DNA from: an uncultured Eubacteriales bacterium
GTDB taxonomy: Bacteria; Bacillota; Clostridia; Lachnospirales; Lachnospiraceae
Reading direction: 5' to 3'
NCBI GenBank assembly: GCA_900314525.1
Contig: OMVN01000017.1
Coordinates: forward strand, 1-50,524
DNA length: 50,524 bases
The translations under genes and the position numbers were made by a program. The notes below the pieces were generated by a model. It made no database searches and was not told where the DNA came from. It saw only the letters and a list, made by a program, of their open reading frames with translations. The first letter of the stretch is position 1. Every line of letters begins with the position of its first letter. Shown piece after piece: positions 1-7,757 of the stretch.

Positions 1-123
1 TGTCCGCTTGAAATTCTTTTGAAATTTCAGGGATGGTTTATTTCAATCTATTGTTTGAAATTCTTTAAAACTGTTTAGTTATCAATGTTCATATGTTTTG
101 TTCGCTCAGCAGCGAACTTCTTA
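1..123 (-). other. probable 16S rRNA leader (5' part of an rrn operon)
   Basis: The stretch downstream of P2 has no reading frame of note. It begins with a perfect 7-bp hairpin (GTTCGCT/AGCGAAC, 100-117) near the predicted transcript start. It then contains a segment read as ACATTGATAACTAAACAG, resembling the 'TTGAAAACT' tract common in rRNA leaders and spacers of Firmicutes. The window ends before any 16S sequence, so this is context-based inference. Confidence 0.55.
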
Positions 124-152
124 ATGATATCACATCTTCAAGTGTTTGTCAA
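124..152 (-). promoter_or_regulatory. rRNA-type promoter P2, reading left
   Basis: Minus-strand -35 TTGACA (147-152), a 17-base spacer and -10 TATCAT (124-129). Both promoters carry the same GTTGTTGACA context at the -35, which suggests a duplicated element. Transcription would begin near 117. Confidence 0.72.
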
Positions 153-218
153 CAACTTTTTTTATTTATTTTTGTGATTTCATGTCGCTTTTTGTTTTCC
201 GCTTCAAGCGACCTGTAT

Positions 219-247
219 ATAATAGCACTTTGATATATGATTGTCAA
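219..247 (-). promoter_or_regulatory. rRNA-type promoter P1, reading left
   Basis: On the minus strand a -35 TTGACA (242-247) is followed after exactly 17 bases by a -10 TATTAT (219-224). It is the first of two near-consensus promoters in tandem, the usual arrangement in front of Firmicute rRNA operons. No protein gene starts between it and the left edge. That it drives an rRNA operon is inference, because the 16S gene lies outside the window. Confidence 0.75.
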
Positions 248-264
248 CAACTTTTTTTAAAAAA

Positions 265-1020
265 TTACAAATTAATTTGAAGTTCCACTGGACAATGATC
301 TGATCCTAATACTTTAGTGTGTATTTTCGCATCTTCAAGCTTATTTTTTAATGATTCAGATGCGAGAAAATAGTCTATACGCCACCCTGCATTTTTTTCT
401 CTTGCTTTAAATCTATACGACCACCACGAATATTCCCCTTCCTTATCTGGATAAAAATATCTATAGGTATCTATAAATCCTGAGTTGAGAAGTCTGGTCA
501 TCTTTTCTCTTTCTTCATCTGTAAAGCCTGCATTTTTCCTGTTAGTTTTAGGATTTTTTAAATCTATGTCCTCATGTGCAACATTCATATCTCCACAGAC
601 AATTACCGGTTTTTCCTTTTCTAGTGTCTTCAGATATTCCAAAAATGCATTTTCCCATTCCATTCTGTAATCCAGCCTCTTTAATTCATTTTGGGAGTTT
701 GGAGTATAAACAGTCACTATATAAAAGCTATCATATTCAAGTGTTATTAATCTTCCCTCTTTGTCATGTTCTTCAATACCCATTCCATACTTCGCTGATA
801 AAGGTTCTTTTCTTGTAAATATAGCTGTTCCTGAATATCCTTTTTTCTCTGCATAATTATAAAACTGAAAATACCCATCTAGTTCTAAATCTAGCTGGTT
901 TGCCTGCATTTTTGTTTCCTGTACACAGAATATATCTGCATCTACATTTTTAAAATAATCTATAAATCCTTTTGTTACACATGCCCTTAATCCATTGACA
1001 TTCCATGATATTAATCTCAT
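265..1020 (-). CDS. xth: exodeoxyribonuclease III (AP endonuclease)
   Basis: A 251-residue member of the ExoIII/AP endonuclease branch of the EEP nuclease superfamily, which cuts DNA at abasic sites and removes 3' blocks in base excision repair. Visible family motifs in order: ISWNVNGLRA at the N-terminus, the metal-binding QETK near residue 35, the VYTPNSQ segment, the catalytic GDMNVAHEDIDL segment near 143, WWSYR near 199 and the C-terminal GSDHCPV with the catalytic His. The protein is full length for the family. The start is supported by a GGGAG ribosome site about 8 bases upstream. It is the last gene of a three-gene operon with the HAD phosphatase (3-base gap) and the ArsR-type regulator, and is followed by the divergent-context rRNA promoters. 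The family assignment is secure; the symbol could equally be exoA. Confidence 0.95.
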   Translation of the reverse strand: MRLISWNVNGLRACVTKGFIDYFKNVDADIFCVQETKMQANQLDLELDGYFQFYNYAEKKGYSGTAIFTRKEPLSAKYGMGIEEHDKEGRLITLEYDSFYIVTVYTPNSQNELKRLDYRMEWENAFLEYLKTLEKEKPVIVCGDMNVAHEDIDLKNPKTNRKNAGFTDEEREKMTRLLNSGFIDTYRYFYPDKEGEYSWWSYRFKAREKNAGWRIDYFLASESLKNKLEDAKIHTKVLGSDHCPVELQINL

Positions 1021-1023
1021 TCT

Positions 1024-1662
1024 TTAGTCTCCCATTTTATCAAATACTTCTTTTACTACTTCAGGCAGTTTTGTTATATCCTCAATTTTTGGTACAATCC
1101 TATTTGTCGTTCCAAAACCATATGCTGCATGTATGAATGGAATACCTGCTTTATCTGCTGAATCTAAATCCCCTTGAATATCGCCAACATATAATGACTT
1201 ATCAAGATTATTTCTATCAACTACCAATCTGATGTTGTCTCCTTTTTCAAGTCCTGTATTGCCATAGCTTTCTATATCTGTAAAATATTTCTCAAATTTA
1301 TAATGCTCTATAAAAGATTCTATATAACCTACCTGACAGTTACTTACTATAAACAGCTTATAGTCATTGCTTAACTTCTTAAGTGTTTCCTCAAGATTTT
1401 CAAACAATATACCTCCACGTTTCTTTATAAACTCAATTTCCGTGTCACAGCATTCATCAAATATTTTCTTTCTGTCCTCTGGTGTCTCATCAGGTAACAT
1501 CATATTTGCTATCACTTCCATAGTTCTTCCCATATAATTATGCATATCATCGAGTGTAATCTGTTTTCTTCCATATTTTTTCAATACATAATTCCAGGAT
1601 TCAACTACACACTGTGAAGAATCCCATAATGTTCCATCTAAATCAAATAATATTCCATTCAT
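1024..1662 (-). CDS. HAD-family hydrolase, phosphoglycolate-phosphatase-like
   Basis: A 212-residue soluble haloacid dehalogenase-type phosphatase. Motif I is FDLDGTLWDS at residues 6-15, with the nucleophile and acid/base aspartates of DxDGT. Motif II is the Ser in IVSNCQ near residue 105. Motif III and IV are represented by a Lys region and GDIQGDLDSADKAG near 165-178. The helical cap between residues 15 and 85 fits the phosphoglycolate phosphatase-like (Gph/PGMB) subgroup. Substrate cannot be told from sequence; small phosphorylated metabolites are usual. A GGAG ribosome site lies 6-7 bases upstream of the ATG. It sits between the ArsR-type regulator (about 30 bases upstream) and exonuclease III (3 bases downstream), so all three are probably co-transcribed. 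Confidence 0.85.
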   Translation of the reverse strand: MNGILFDLDGTLWDSSQCVVESWNYVLKKYGRKQITLDDMHNYMGRTMEVIANMMLPDETPEDRKKIFDECCDTEIEFIKKRGGILFENLEETLKKLSNDYKLFIVSNCQVGYIESFIEHYKFEKYFTDIESYGNTGLEKGDNIRLVVDRNNLDKSLYVGDIQGDLDSADKAGIPFIHAAYGFGTTNRIVPKIEDITKLPEVVKEVFDKMGD

Positions 1663-1692
1663 ATTAATTCTCCTATTTTTTATTTATTATAC

Positions 1693-2067
1693 CTATCTGT
1701 CTTCCTCTATATGCTCACAGCCCTTTTCTATAATTGTTCGTACATGATCATCTGCCAGAGAATAAAAAACTGATTTACCTTCTCTTCTGGCCTTAACAAG
1801 TTTATTTTGTCTGAGAATCTTTAGCTGGTGAGATATGGCAGACTGAGTCATATTAAGTGTTTCTGCTAAATCGCAGACACATACTTCAGCTTCAAATAAT
1901 ACAAAGAGTATCCTTATTCTTGTAGAATCCCCGAATATTTTAAACAATTCAGCCAGATCATATAACTCTGTCTCATCTGGTATTTTATCATTTACTATTT
2001 TCAAAAGATCTTTATGTATTTCAACTGCATCGCAAATACAGTCTTTTTCTAATTCTATTTTCTTCAA
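1693..2067 (-). CDS. ArsR/SmtB-family metal-sensing repressor, CadC-like
   Basis: A small winged-helix repressor of the ArsR/SmtB family. The core includes a CVCDLAE segment in the metal-binding helix and TQSAISHQLKILRQNKL as the recognition helix. The C-terminus holds the exact alpha-5 metal-site pattern DxHx10HxxE, as in zinc/cobalt sensors such as CzrA and CadC. An N-terminal CxC (DCICD) resembles the extra alpha-3N cadmium/lead site of CadC. I prefer a TTG start at 2067, giving 124 residues that begin KKIELEKDC after the initiator. It has a GGAG 9 bases upstream and a CadC-like length. The first ATG (2100) lies directly against a consensus -10 box and would fall outside that transcript. 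It heads the operon with the HAD phosphatase and xth; no metal transporter is adjacent, so its targets are unknown. Confidence 0.82.
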   Translation of the reverse strand: MKKIELEKDCICDAVEIHKDLLKIVNDKIPDETELYDLAELFKIFGDSTRIRILFVLFEAEVCVCDLAETLNMTQSAISHQLKILRQNKLVKARREGKSVFYSLADDHVRTIIEKGCEHIEEDR

Positions 2068-2100
2068 ATATTCCAGCTCCGTTTCAAATAATTTGTGCAT

Positions 2101-2129
2101 ATTATATCATATTATTTTTTTATGGTCAA
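2101..2129 (-). promoter_or_regulatory. promoter of the arsR-type operon
   Basis: Minus-strand -35 TTGACC (2124-2129), 17-base spacer and consensus -10 TATAAT (2101-2106). The -10 ends one base before the first ATG of the regulator gene, so the transcript should start within that frame near 2094. The -35 overlaps the T-run of the upstream gene's terminator. Confidence 0.65.
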
Positions 2130-2175
2130 AAAAAGAGAATTCAATATATACTCTTTTCGTATATCATGAATCCTC
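2128..2175 (-). terminator. intrinsic terminator of the zinc-ribbon gene pair
   Basis: Minus strand: a 17-bp imperfect stem (arms 2159-2175 and 2135-2151, about 15 pairs including one G-T) around a 7-base loop, followed directly by seven T (2128-2134). It lies 26 bases after the stop of the gene ending at 2202. Confidence 0.8.
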
Positions 2176-2201
2176 TATTTATAATTTTTTATGAAAATTA
2201 A

Positions 2202-3368
2202 TTACCAGTCCGTATCATTTGCATGGATATAAAGAACTTTCCATTCTGATTTCCCCTTCATTTTTACAATATACATTTTCATCTGTCCATAACCATTTTC
2301 TTTTGATCCTTTAACTTTAATATCGGCAACAATTTTCTTCATTTCTTTAATATCATCTGCATTAATTACGTCATTAATTGTCTTTGAAGAATATTTACTT
2401 ACTATCAAGTCAAAAATATCATCTTCTTCAGAAGAAATTATATCTTTGATTTTTGATTTTTTTACAGAATCAACAGATTTTATTTTGTAGCTAAACTTAT
2501 AATCACTTCCATACTTGCTCTTTAATATACCTTTTACCATGTTTTCAAGGTATTCACCGCTCATCATTCCGCCGTAACCCTGTTTGTTGTCTGCTTCACC
2601 TATTAATCCCATCATATTATATGCATACACTCTTCCAATTTCTTTTCTGTCATATGTATATCTTGCTTTCATTGCTCTCTCAGTGACTTTATTATATTTT
2701 TTATATTTTAGTCCACTCATCAGGAAAAAATTGGCAGCTGCAAACAGCGCTACTACAATTAAAATGGCAACAATCAATCCAGAATTAGTCTTTTTGTTTT
2801 TAGAATAACTGCTTGTTTCAAAATTTGAATTCATGTTGTTATTCATACCATTCATCTGATTATAAGAAGGGTATGTCCCATTGCCACCTGTATTTCCTGC
2901 ATTGTAAGAGCTGTATCCGCTATTTGTATCATTTGCAGCATTCAAACTATACGATGAATAATTTGAATTACTACTAGAATTATATGATGAATAGCTCTGG
3001 TTTGTTGTATCTCCGCCGTACGGTGTGTATCCCTGATTTGTTGAGTCTCCACCGTATGGTGTGTAGCCCTGATTTGTTGAGTCTCCGCCGTATGGTGTGT
3101 AGCCTTGATTTGTTGAGTCTCCGCCGTATGGTGTGTAGCCCTGGTTTGTTGTATTCCCGCCATATGAAGAATATACTTGACCTGATGTATCTCCTCCATA
3201 TGCTGAGTATCCCTGACTATTATTATTACTTGCGCTATTTTCTCCGTTATCAATATTATTTGTTGACTTTTCCTCCATACCAAGGCCCGTCGTCAATTCA
3301 TTTCCACATTTCGGACACATGAAGTCAAATTCCTCGACTTGATTTCCGCAAAATGGACAAATTTTCAT
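2202..3368 (-). CDS. zinc-ribbon membrane protein with 12-residue tandem repeats (paralogue A)
   Basis: About 388 residues. The N-terminus is a zinc ribbon with two CxxC knuckles (CPFCG and CPKCG). A low-complexity region rich in Asn, Ser, Gly and Tyr follows, containing four near-perfect copies of a 12-residue unit TNQGYTPYGGDS plus decayed copies, to about residue 180. A single transmembrane helix (about 195-218, SGLIVAILIVVALFAAANFF) precedes a C-terminal domain of roughly 165 residues rich in Lys, Asp and Ser. The topology is probably cytoplasmic ribbon and repeats with the C-terminal domain outside. GGAGG lies 3 bases before a first ATG (3374) and 9 before the second (3368), so I chose the second. 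It is 20 bases downstream of its paralogue and followed by a terminator. No function is assigned. Confidence 0.75.
   Translation of the reverse strand: MKICPFCGNQVEEFDFMCPKCGNELTTGLGMEEKSTNNIDNGENSASNNNSQGYSAYGGDTSGQVYSSYGGNTTNQGYTPYGGDSTNQGYTPYGGDSTNQGYTPYGGDSTNQGYTPYGGDTTNQSYSSYNSSSNSNYSSYSLNAANDTNSGYSSYNAGNTGGNGTYPSYNQMNGMNNNMNSNFETSSYSKNKKTNSGLIVAILIVVALFAAANFFLMSGLKYKKYNKVTERAMKARYTYDRKEIGRVYAYNMMGLIGEADNKQGYGGMMSGEYLENMVKGILKSKYGSDYKFSYKIKSVDSVKKSKIKDIISSEEDDIFDLIVSKYSSKTINDVINADDIKEMKKIVADIKVKGSKENGYGQMKMYIVKMKGKSEWKVLYIHANDTDW
3001..3180 (-). repeat. in-frame 36-bp tandem repeats
   Basis: Four consecutive 36-base units (3001-3036, 3037-3072, 3073-3108, 3109-3144) differ at only a few positions, and a fifth decayed unit ends at 3180. 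They encode the 12-residue repeats of paralogue A. The unit length keeps the frame, so copy number can change without breaking the gene. Confidence 0.85.
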
Positions 3369-3388
3369 TTTCATAATCCTCCGTTGTA

Positions 3389-4489
3389 TTATTTTTTCTT
3401 ATAATTTATAAGTTTCCATTCTGATTCGCTGTCAAATGTCACCATATCAATAGTATATTTGAATGTATTATCACGTTTAGAACCTTTTATTTGGACTGTA
3501 ACTTCTGCCCTTGCCACTTTACTTACTTCCTCTGAATTAAAATAATCATCAAGTGAAGGTGGTGCGCCTGCAGCCGGACCTGCAATCATTTTAAACATAT
3601 CCGTTTTTGAATTTTCAATTGCATCTTTCTTTGTCTGAGCTGATATTTCTTTTACACTATTAATTTTAGCTTTAATTTTGTAATCATCGCCATATGATTC
3701 TTTTAGACTGTTTAATGTAATAGTATTTATAGTTCTTGTCTGTGCATTTCCATATGCACTTATCATATCTGATATTTTATATGCACTTATACTGTCCATT
3801 TTATCATAATCATTCTCAACAATAGCTACTGCCGATTTATTAATTGTATCTTTATACTGTCTCTTACTAAAATCCTTAATAAATGGAATTGAGTAATAAA
3901 TTGCTGCTCCAATAATTGCAATTATCAAAAGTGCCTTAAAGAATCCTTTAAAAGAAACGGCTCTTCTCTCACTTTTAATCTTTGCATTTGATGTTCTGAC
4001 ATAATCCAAATCTTGATTGTACTTTGAATATTTACCTGCTTCATTAGCAGAATACGTCTGCACTGGTTTAGGCTGGTCACCACCGATATTTCCGGAAAGT
4101 GAATTACTTGCAGCACCTCCATAGGGATGATAGCCGCTTGTATCTGATGCAGATGGTGCCTGGGAATATGGCTGGTAGCCACTTGTATTTCCGGTTGGTG
4201 CCTGAGAATATGGCTGGTAGCCACTTGTATTTCCGGTTGGTGCCTGAGAATATGGCTGATAGCCACTTGTATTTCCCGTTGGTGCCTGGGAATATGGCTG
4301 ATAGCCTCCATTTGATGCTCCATAAGACGCTGCTCCATATGAGCTGGAAGGTGTATCTGAATATGCATTATAACCGCTTGATGAATTGTGGTTAGCAACT
4401 GGTATAGAAGGTGTTAACTCTTTACCACATCTTGGACACATTGAATCATAATCTTCAACTTCCATTCCACAATAAGGACAATTTGTCAT
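3389..4489 (-). CDS. zinc-ribbon membrane protein with 14-residue tandem repeats (paralogue B)
   Basis: About 366 residues with the same plan as its neighbour. It has a zinc ribbon at the N-terminus (CPYCG and CPRCG), a Ser/Gly/Tyr/Pro-rich region with three to four copies of SGYQPYSQAPTGNT, a basic stretch, one transmembrane helix (ALLIIAIIGAAIYYSI, near residue 190) and a C-terminal domain related to that of paralogue A. The longer frame starting at 4504 reads through its own ribosome site. GGAGGAG lies 6-7 bases before the ATG at 4489, so the protein begins MTNCPYC. A promoter is visible at 4525-4553. The two genes look like an old duplication in which the repeat units have diverged in length and sequence while the ribbons and membrane domains were kept. 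Function unknown. Confidence 0.76.
   Translation of the reverse strand: MTNCPYCGMEVEDYDSMCPRCGKELTPSIPVANHNSSSGYNAYSDTPSSSYGAASYGASNGGYQPYSQAPTGNTSGYQPYSQAPTGNTSGYQPYSQAPTGNTSGYQPYSQAPSASDTSGYHPYGGAASNSLSGNIGGDQPKPVQTYSANEAGKYSKYNQDLDYVRTSNAKIKSERRAVSFKGFFKALLIIAIIGAAIYYSIPFIKDFSKRQYKDTINKSAVAIVENDYDKMDSISAYKISDMISAYGNAQTRTINTITLNSLKESYGDDYKIKAKINSVKEISAQTKKDAIENSKTDMFKMIAGPAAGAPPSLDDYFNSEEVSKVARAEVTVQIKGSKRDNTFKYTIDMVTFDSESEWKLINYKKK
4155..4306 (-). repeat. in-frame 42-bp tandem repeats
   Basis: Three nearly identical 42-base units (4155-4196, 4197-4238, 4239-4280) and a partial fourth encode the 14-residue repeats of paralogue B. The high DNA identity suggests recent expansion or homogenisation. 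Confidence 0.85.
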
Positions 4490-4524
4490 ATGTGTCTCCT
4501 CCATTTCATTGTTTAATTGTTATA

Positions 4525-4553
4525 AATATATCATAATTTCTACCTATTTTCAA
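4525..4553 (-). promoter_or_regulatory. promoter of the zinc-ribbon gene pair
   Basis: Minus-strand -35 TTGAAA (4548-4553), 17-base spacer and -10 TATATT (4525-4530), about 30 bases upstream of the ribosome site for the gene starting at 4489. Confidence 0.55.
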
Positions 4554-4570
4554 CAATTCTGACAACTCAG

Positions 4571-6310
4571 TTAAACCGGAATTGAACCTCTCAGGCAAAG
4601 AGCCCCAAACCCTTGTTTTTCTGAAGGTATTTGCTCGCCTTTTAGTCCTCTTGCTCCCTTAACAAGATAACTTTTTAATTTTTGACCATACAGATATTCA
4701 TCATTTTTATTTACTATTCCCCACTCCATAAGTAAAGCTGCACTGCCCGTCACAAATGGTGTTGCCATGGACGTGCCCGATTTTACTGTAAGTCCACCAT
4801 TTGGTGCGGCTGAGAGAATATTTACTGCTGGTGCAACTATATCAGGTTTTATCTGGTTAGTCAGTCTGGTAAACCCTCTTCCTGAAAATTCAGCATATGA
4901 AAATGTATTTTCATTGTATCCTCCAACTGAAATTGCCAGATTACTTGTTGATGGTATGGTTAATGTGTTTTCAGGACTTGGGACATTAAATCTAGTATTT
5001 TGATTTAGGGATATCTGGTCAGGAAGCCACATATCCACTCTCCCGCTGATTACACTTATGGCTTTTATTTCAATCGTCCAAATCCCGCTGGTTATGTAAT
5101 TTACATCATTGAAATATGGTATTAGTTCAAAAAATATTTCCTGAAATCTGCTATATGGAGATGGTGTACCATAATATAACAAAAGTTTATTATTCCCTGC
5201 TCTCGTGTTTTGGACTCCAGATTTATTATTTATTCTAATCCCAGACAAATCTCCCGGGGCATATAATGTAATTTCATACTCATCTTCATAAGTTTTCCAC
5301 AACTCTAAACTCAAACTCCCCTCAAATTCCCCAACACTAAACTCTATTTTTCTGCTTTGACCATCAGAAAAAAAACTAAGCGAGTGACCAGATCCACTCC
5401 CCTCATTACCTGTGCCAATGCATATACTCATTTTCCATAGATTTGCTATATTATCAATAAATGTCTCAACTAATGATGTGCCATCATGTGATCCATATGA
5501 ATTACCATAGCTGATATTTATTGCAACAGGTTTACGTAAACTGGAAGCTGTTTTATAAATATAATCAATTGCCATCATAAGTTTTGCAGTTGTCCCTGAC
5601 TCACCCCCTCTGTTATCAAGTTTTACAGCAATAATATCCGATTTGGTTGCAATACCCACATTGTTAATCTTATTATCCGCAAAATTTCCAGCCATTATAC
5701 CTGCAACATGTGTTCCATGGCCTGACAAATCCTTTCCTGGAACTGTAGCGGAAGGGTATTCTGCAAGTATTATATTATTTAACTCTGTTTCATCATATTC
5801 TGAACCTATATAATAGCCATCTGGTGGATTTCCATTAATAGTCTGATCCCAGAGTGCCTTTATTCTTGTTGTACCATCCTGATTTCTGAATACATTATTG
5901 AATATATCAATCCCACTGTCTATCAAGGCACATATGACACCCTCTCCATATAAATTTTTCCCTGGAAATCCAGCTGACTTAACGGGATTTATACACGATG
6001 CTCTTATTGAATCAGTTACACTCAAATATACATTTTTTGGCATCTCAGCATATATTATCTCTGAAAAGAATGGTATTTCATTTATTATTTCCATGGGAAC
6101 ATACAAAATAGCATAATTTCCAGTTAGATTCACAATTACAATTCCCATTTCTCTTAGAAATTCAATATCTCCAGTATATCTAATAATTATCTCAGCAATA
6201 TCCTTACTGTCAAATAGCAGATTTAATGTCTCACTTTTTTCCCTCTCCTCTTCATTTATATTTAGCGACAAATTTAACATTGGCTCAAATTTTTCACTCT
6301 GCATACTCAT
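4571..6310 (-). CDS. S8-family serine protease, Csp-like subtilisin
   Basis: A 579-residue subtilase with an intact catalytic triad: Asp131 in ALIDSGIDI, His201 in SGHGTHVAG and Ser514 in SGTSMATP; the oxyanion Asn is probably in GTGNEGSG near 300. A jelly-roll-like insertion of about 150 residues lies between roughly 310 and 460. This layout, without a classical signal peptide, matches the clostridial CspA/B/C-like group known from spore germination and widespread in Lachnospiraceae. The first ~90 residues form a compact domain that could act as a propeptide. Neither the exact role nor export is proved here. No clear ribosome site precedes the start at 6310 (AT-rich leader, two ATGs two codons apart). 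The gene is divergent from the MATE exporter and appears monocistronic. Confidence 0.85.
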   Translation of the reverse strand: MSMQSEKFEPMLNLSLNINEEEREKSETLNLLFDSKDIAEIIIRYTGDIEFLREMGIVIVNLTGNYAILYVPMEIINEIPFFSEIIYAEMPKNVYLSVTDSIRASCINPVKSAGFPGKNLYGEGVICALIDSGIDIFNNVFRNQDGTTRIKALWDQTINGNPPDGYYIGSEYDETELNNIILAEYPSATVPGKDLSGHGTHVAGIMAGNFADNKINNVGIATKSDIIAVKLDNRGGESGTTAKLMMAIDYIYKTASSLRKPVAINISYGNSYGSHDGTSLVETFIDNIANLWKMSICIGTGNEGSGSGHSLSFFSDGQSRKIEFSVGEFEGSLSLELWKTYEDEYEITLYAPGDLSGIRINNKSGVQNTRAGNNKLLLYYGTPSPYSRFQEIFFELIPYFNDVNYITSGIWTIEIKAISVISGRVDMWLPDQISLNQNTRFNVPSPENTLTIPSTSNLAISVGGYNENTFSYAEFSGRGFTRLTNQIKPDIVAPAVNILSAAPNGGLTVKSGTSMATPFVTGSAALLMEWGIVNKNDEYLYGQKLKSYLVKGARGLKGEQIPSEKQGFGALCLRGSIPV

Positions 6311-6399
6311 ACTTTTTTATTTTTATTTAATTATATTACTATGGCAATAAATCTTATTTCATGATAGAGTTTTCTTAACAAAAATTTTCGAGGTACACT

Positions 6400-7740
6400 A
6401 TGCAAAATACTACAGATGTTAAAAATATGTCCCTATTTAAACTTGGATGGCCAATATTTATACAATCCCTGCTTTCTATGTGTCTTGGTTATATCGATAC
6501 CCTAATGATAAGCAGATATTCAGATACTGCCGTAGGTGGTATAGGAAATGCCAATCAGATTACCGGTTTTCTAACCCTGGCATTTTCCATTATTTCAACA
6601 GCCACTGCTGTAATAACAGCTCAATATCTTGGTGCAAAAATCAGAAACAAGATTAACACAATTTACTCAGTTTCAATGGCATTTAATCTTGTCCTGAGCT
6701 TACTCATAAGTTTAATAATATTAATTTTTAACAGACCAATTTTAAAAATGATGAATGTACAAAAAATAATGTTTGAAGATGCATCATCATATATGGTCAT
6801 AGTTGGTGGATTTATATTTCTTGAAGCAGTATTTGATATTTACTCTCAGATTTTCAGAAGCAACGGAAAAACAAAAATAGGAATGGTAATTTCCATTGTA
6901 ATGAACCTTACAAACATCACTGGTAATTACATGTTTTTATATGGACCTCTTAAGTTTCTTCATCTTGGTGTAAAAGGTGTAGCACTTTCAACTACTATAA
7001 GTCGTGTTGTAGCGGTCATAATTGCAATAATTTACTTCAAAAAAAATATTGATGGAAGTATTTCCATTAAATATCTCATTCCTTTTGATTTTGAGATATT
7101 TAAAAAATTACTTTTAGTAGGTCTTCCCTCAGCTGGAGAAAACATTTCCTACAATGTTGCACAGATTATTCTACTTATGTTTATAAACTCTTTATCAGCA
7201 GTTGCTGTTAATACGAGAATTTATGCCAATATCCTCAGCAGTTTTGCATATCTGTTTTCTATATCCTCAGCAATGGCAACATCTATTATTGTTGGGCACC
7301 TGGTTGGCGGGAAAGAATACGACAATGCTTATACAAAAGTATTAAACACACTAAAGAAAGCAATGGTTTTATCAATTATAATAGCAATTATTAATTATAT
7401 AATAAGTCCTTTTACCTTTGGTCTTTTCACAGATAATAGCCAGGTTGTCTCACTTGGTCACAAAATAATGTTCATATGTATTTTTCTTGAAATAGGAAGG
7501 TGTACAAATCTCGTTGTTATTAACAGCATGAGAGCTGCTGGTGATATTAAATTCCCTACTTTTCTGGGAATGGCCTCTATGTGGGGAATTTCAGTATTCG
7601 GTGGTTATATTCTCGGAATTGTAATGGGATTTGGACTTCAGGGAATATGGATTGCAATGGCTCTAGATGAAATTGTTAGGGGAATTGTTGTCCTTGCCAG
7701 ATGGATAAATGGCAACTGGAGAGGTAAAAGAATTGTTTAA
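6400..7740 (+). CDS. MATE-family efflux transporter
   Basis: A 446-residue polytopic membrane protein with about 12 predicted helices in two similar halves, as in the multidrug and toxin extrusion family. These proteins export cationic compounds in exchange for sodium ions or protons. Family-like segments include the N-terminal FKLGWPIFIQSLLSM, AQYLGA near residue 75, and the second-half VGLPSAGEN and NSMRAAGD. The substrate is not predictable. A GAGG ribosome site lies about 7 bases before the ATG. It is the first gene of the only plus-strand operon in the window, 17 bases ahead of the ylmH-like gene, and is divergent from the subtilase. Confidence 0.9.
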   Translation: MQNTTDVKNMSLFKLGWPIFIQSLLSMCLGYIDTLMISRYSDTAVGGIGNANQITGFLTLAFSIISTATAVITAQYLGAKIRNKINTIYSVSMAFNLVLSLLISLIILIFNRPILKMMNVQKIMFEDASSYMVIVGGFIFLEAVFDIYSQIFRSNGKTKIGMVISIVMNLTNITGNYMFLYGPLKFLHLGVKGVALSTTISRVVAVIIAIIYFKKNIDGSISIKYLIPFDFEIFKKLLLVGLPSAGENISYNVAQIILLMFINSLSAVAVNTRIYANILSSFAYLFSISSAMATSIIVGHLVGGKEYDNAYTKVLNTLKKAMVLSIIIAIINYIISPFTFGLFTDNSQVVSLGHKIMFICIFLEIGRCTNLVVINSMRAAGDIKFPTFLGMASMWGISVFGGYILGIVMGFGLQGIWIAMALDEIVRGIVVLARWINGNWRGKRIV

Positions 7741-7757
7741 CAAATTGGAGGATTAAT

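Noticed and set aside
3001-3180. Possible CRISPR array
   Set aside because: The 36-base units are directly adjacent with no spacers and encode in-frame protein repeats.
2942-3322. Long open frames on both strands across the zinc-ribbon repeat region (2942-3283 minus, 2984-3322 plus)
   Set aside because: They are shifted or antisense readings of the 36-base tandem repeats. Their products are repetitive, lack ribosome sites and conflict with the real gene.
3925-4398. 157-residue minus-strand frame and 98-residue plus-strand frame over paralogue B
   Set aside because: They arise from the 42-base repeats in other frames; no start signals and no family resemblance.
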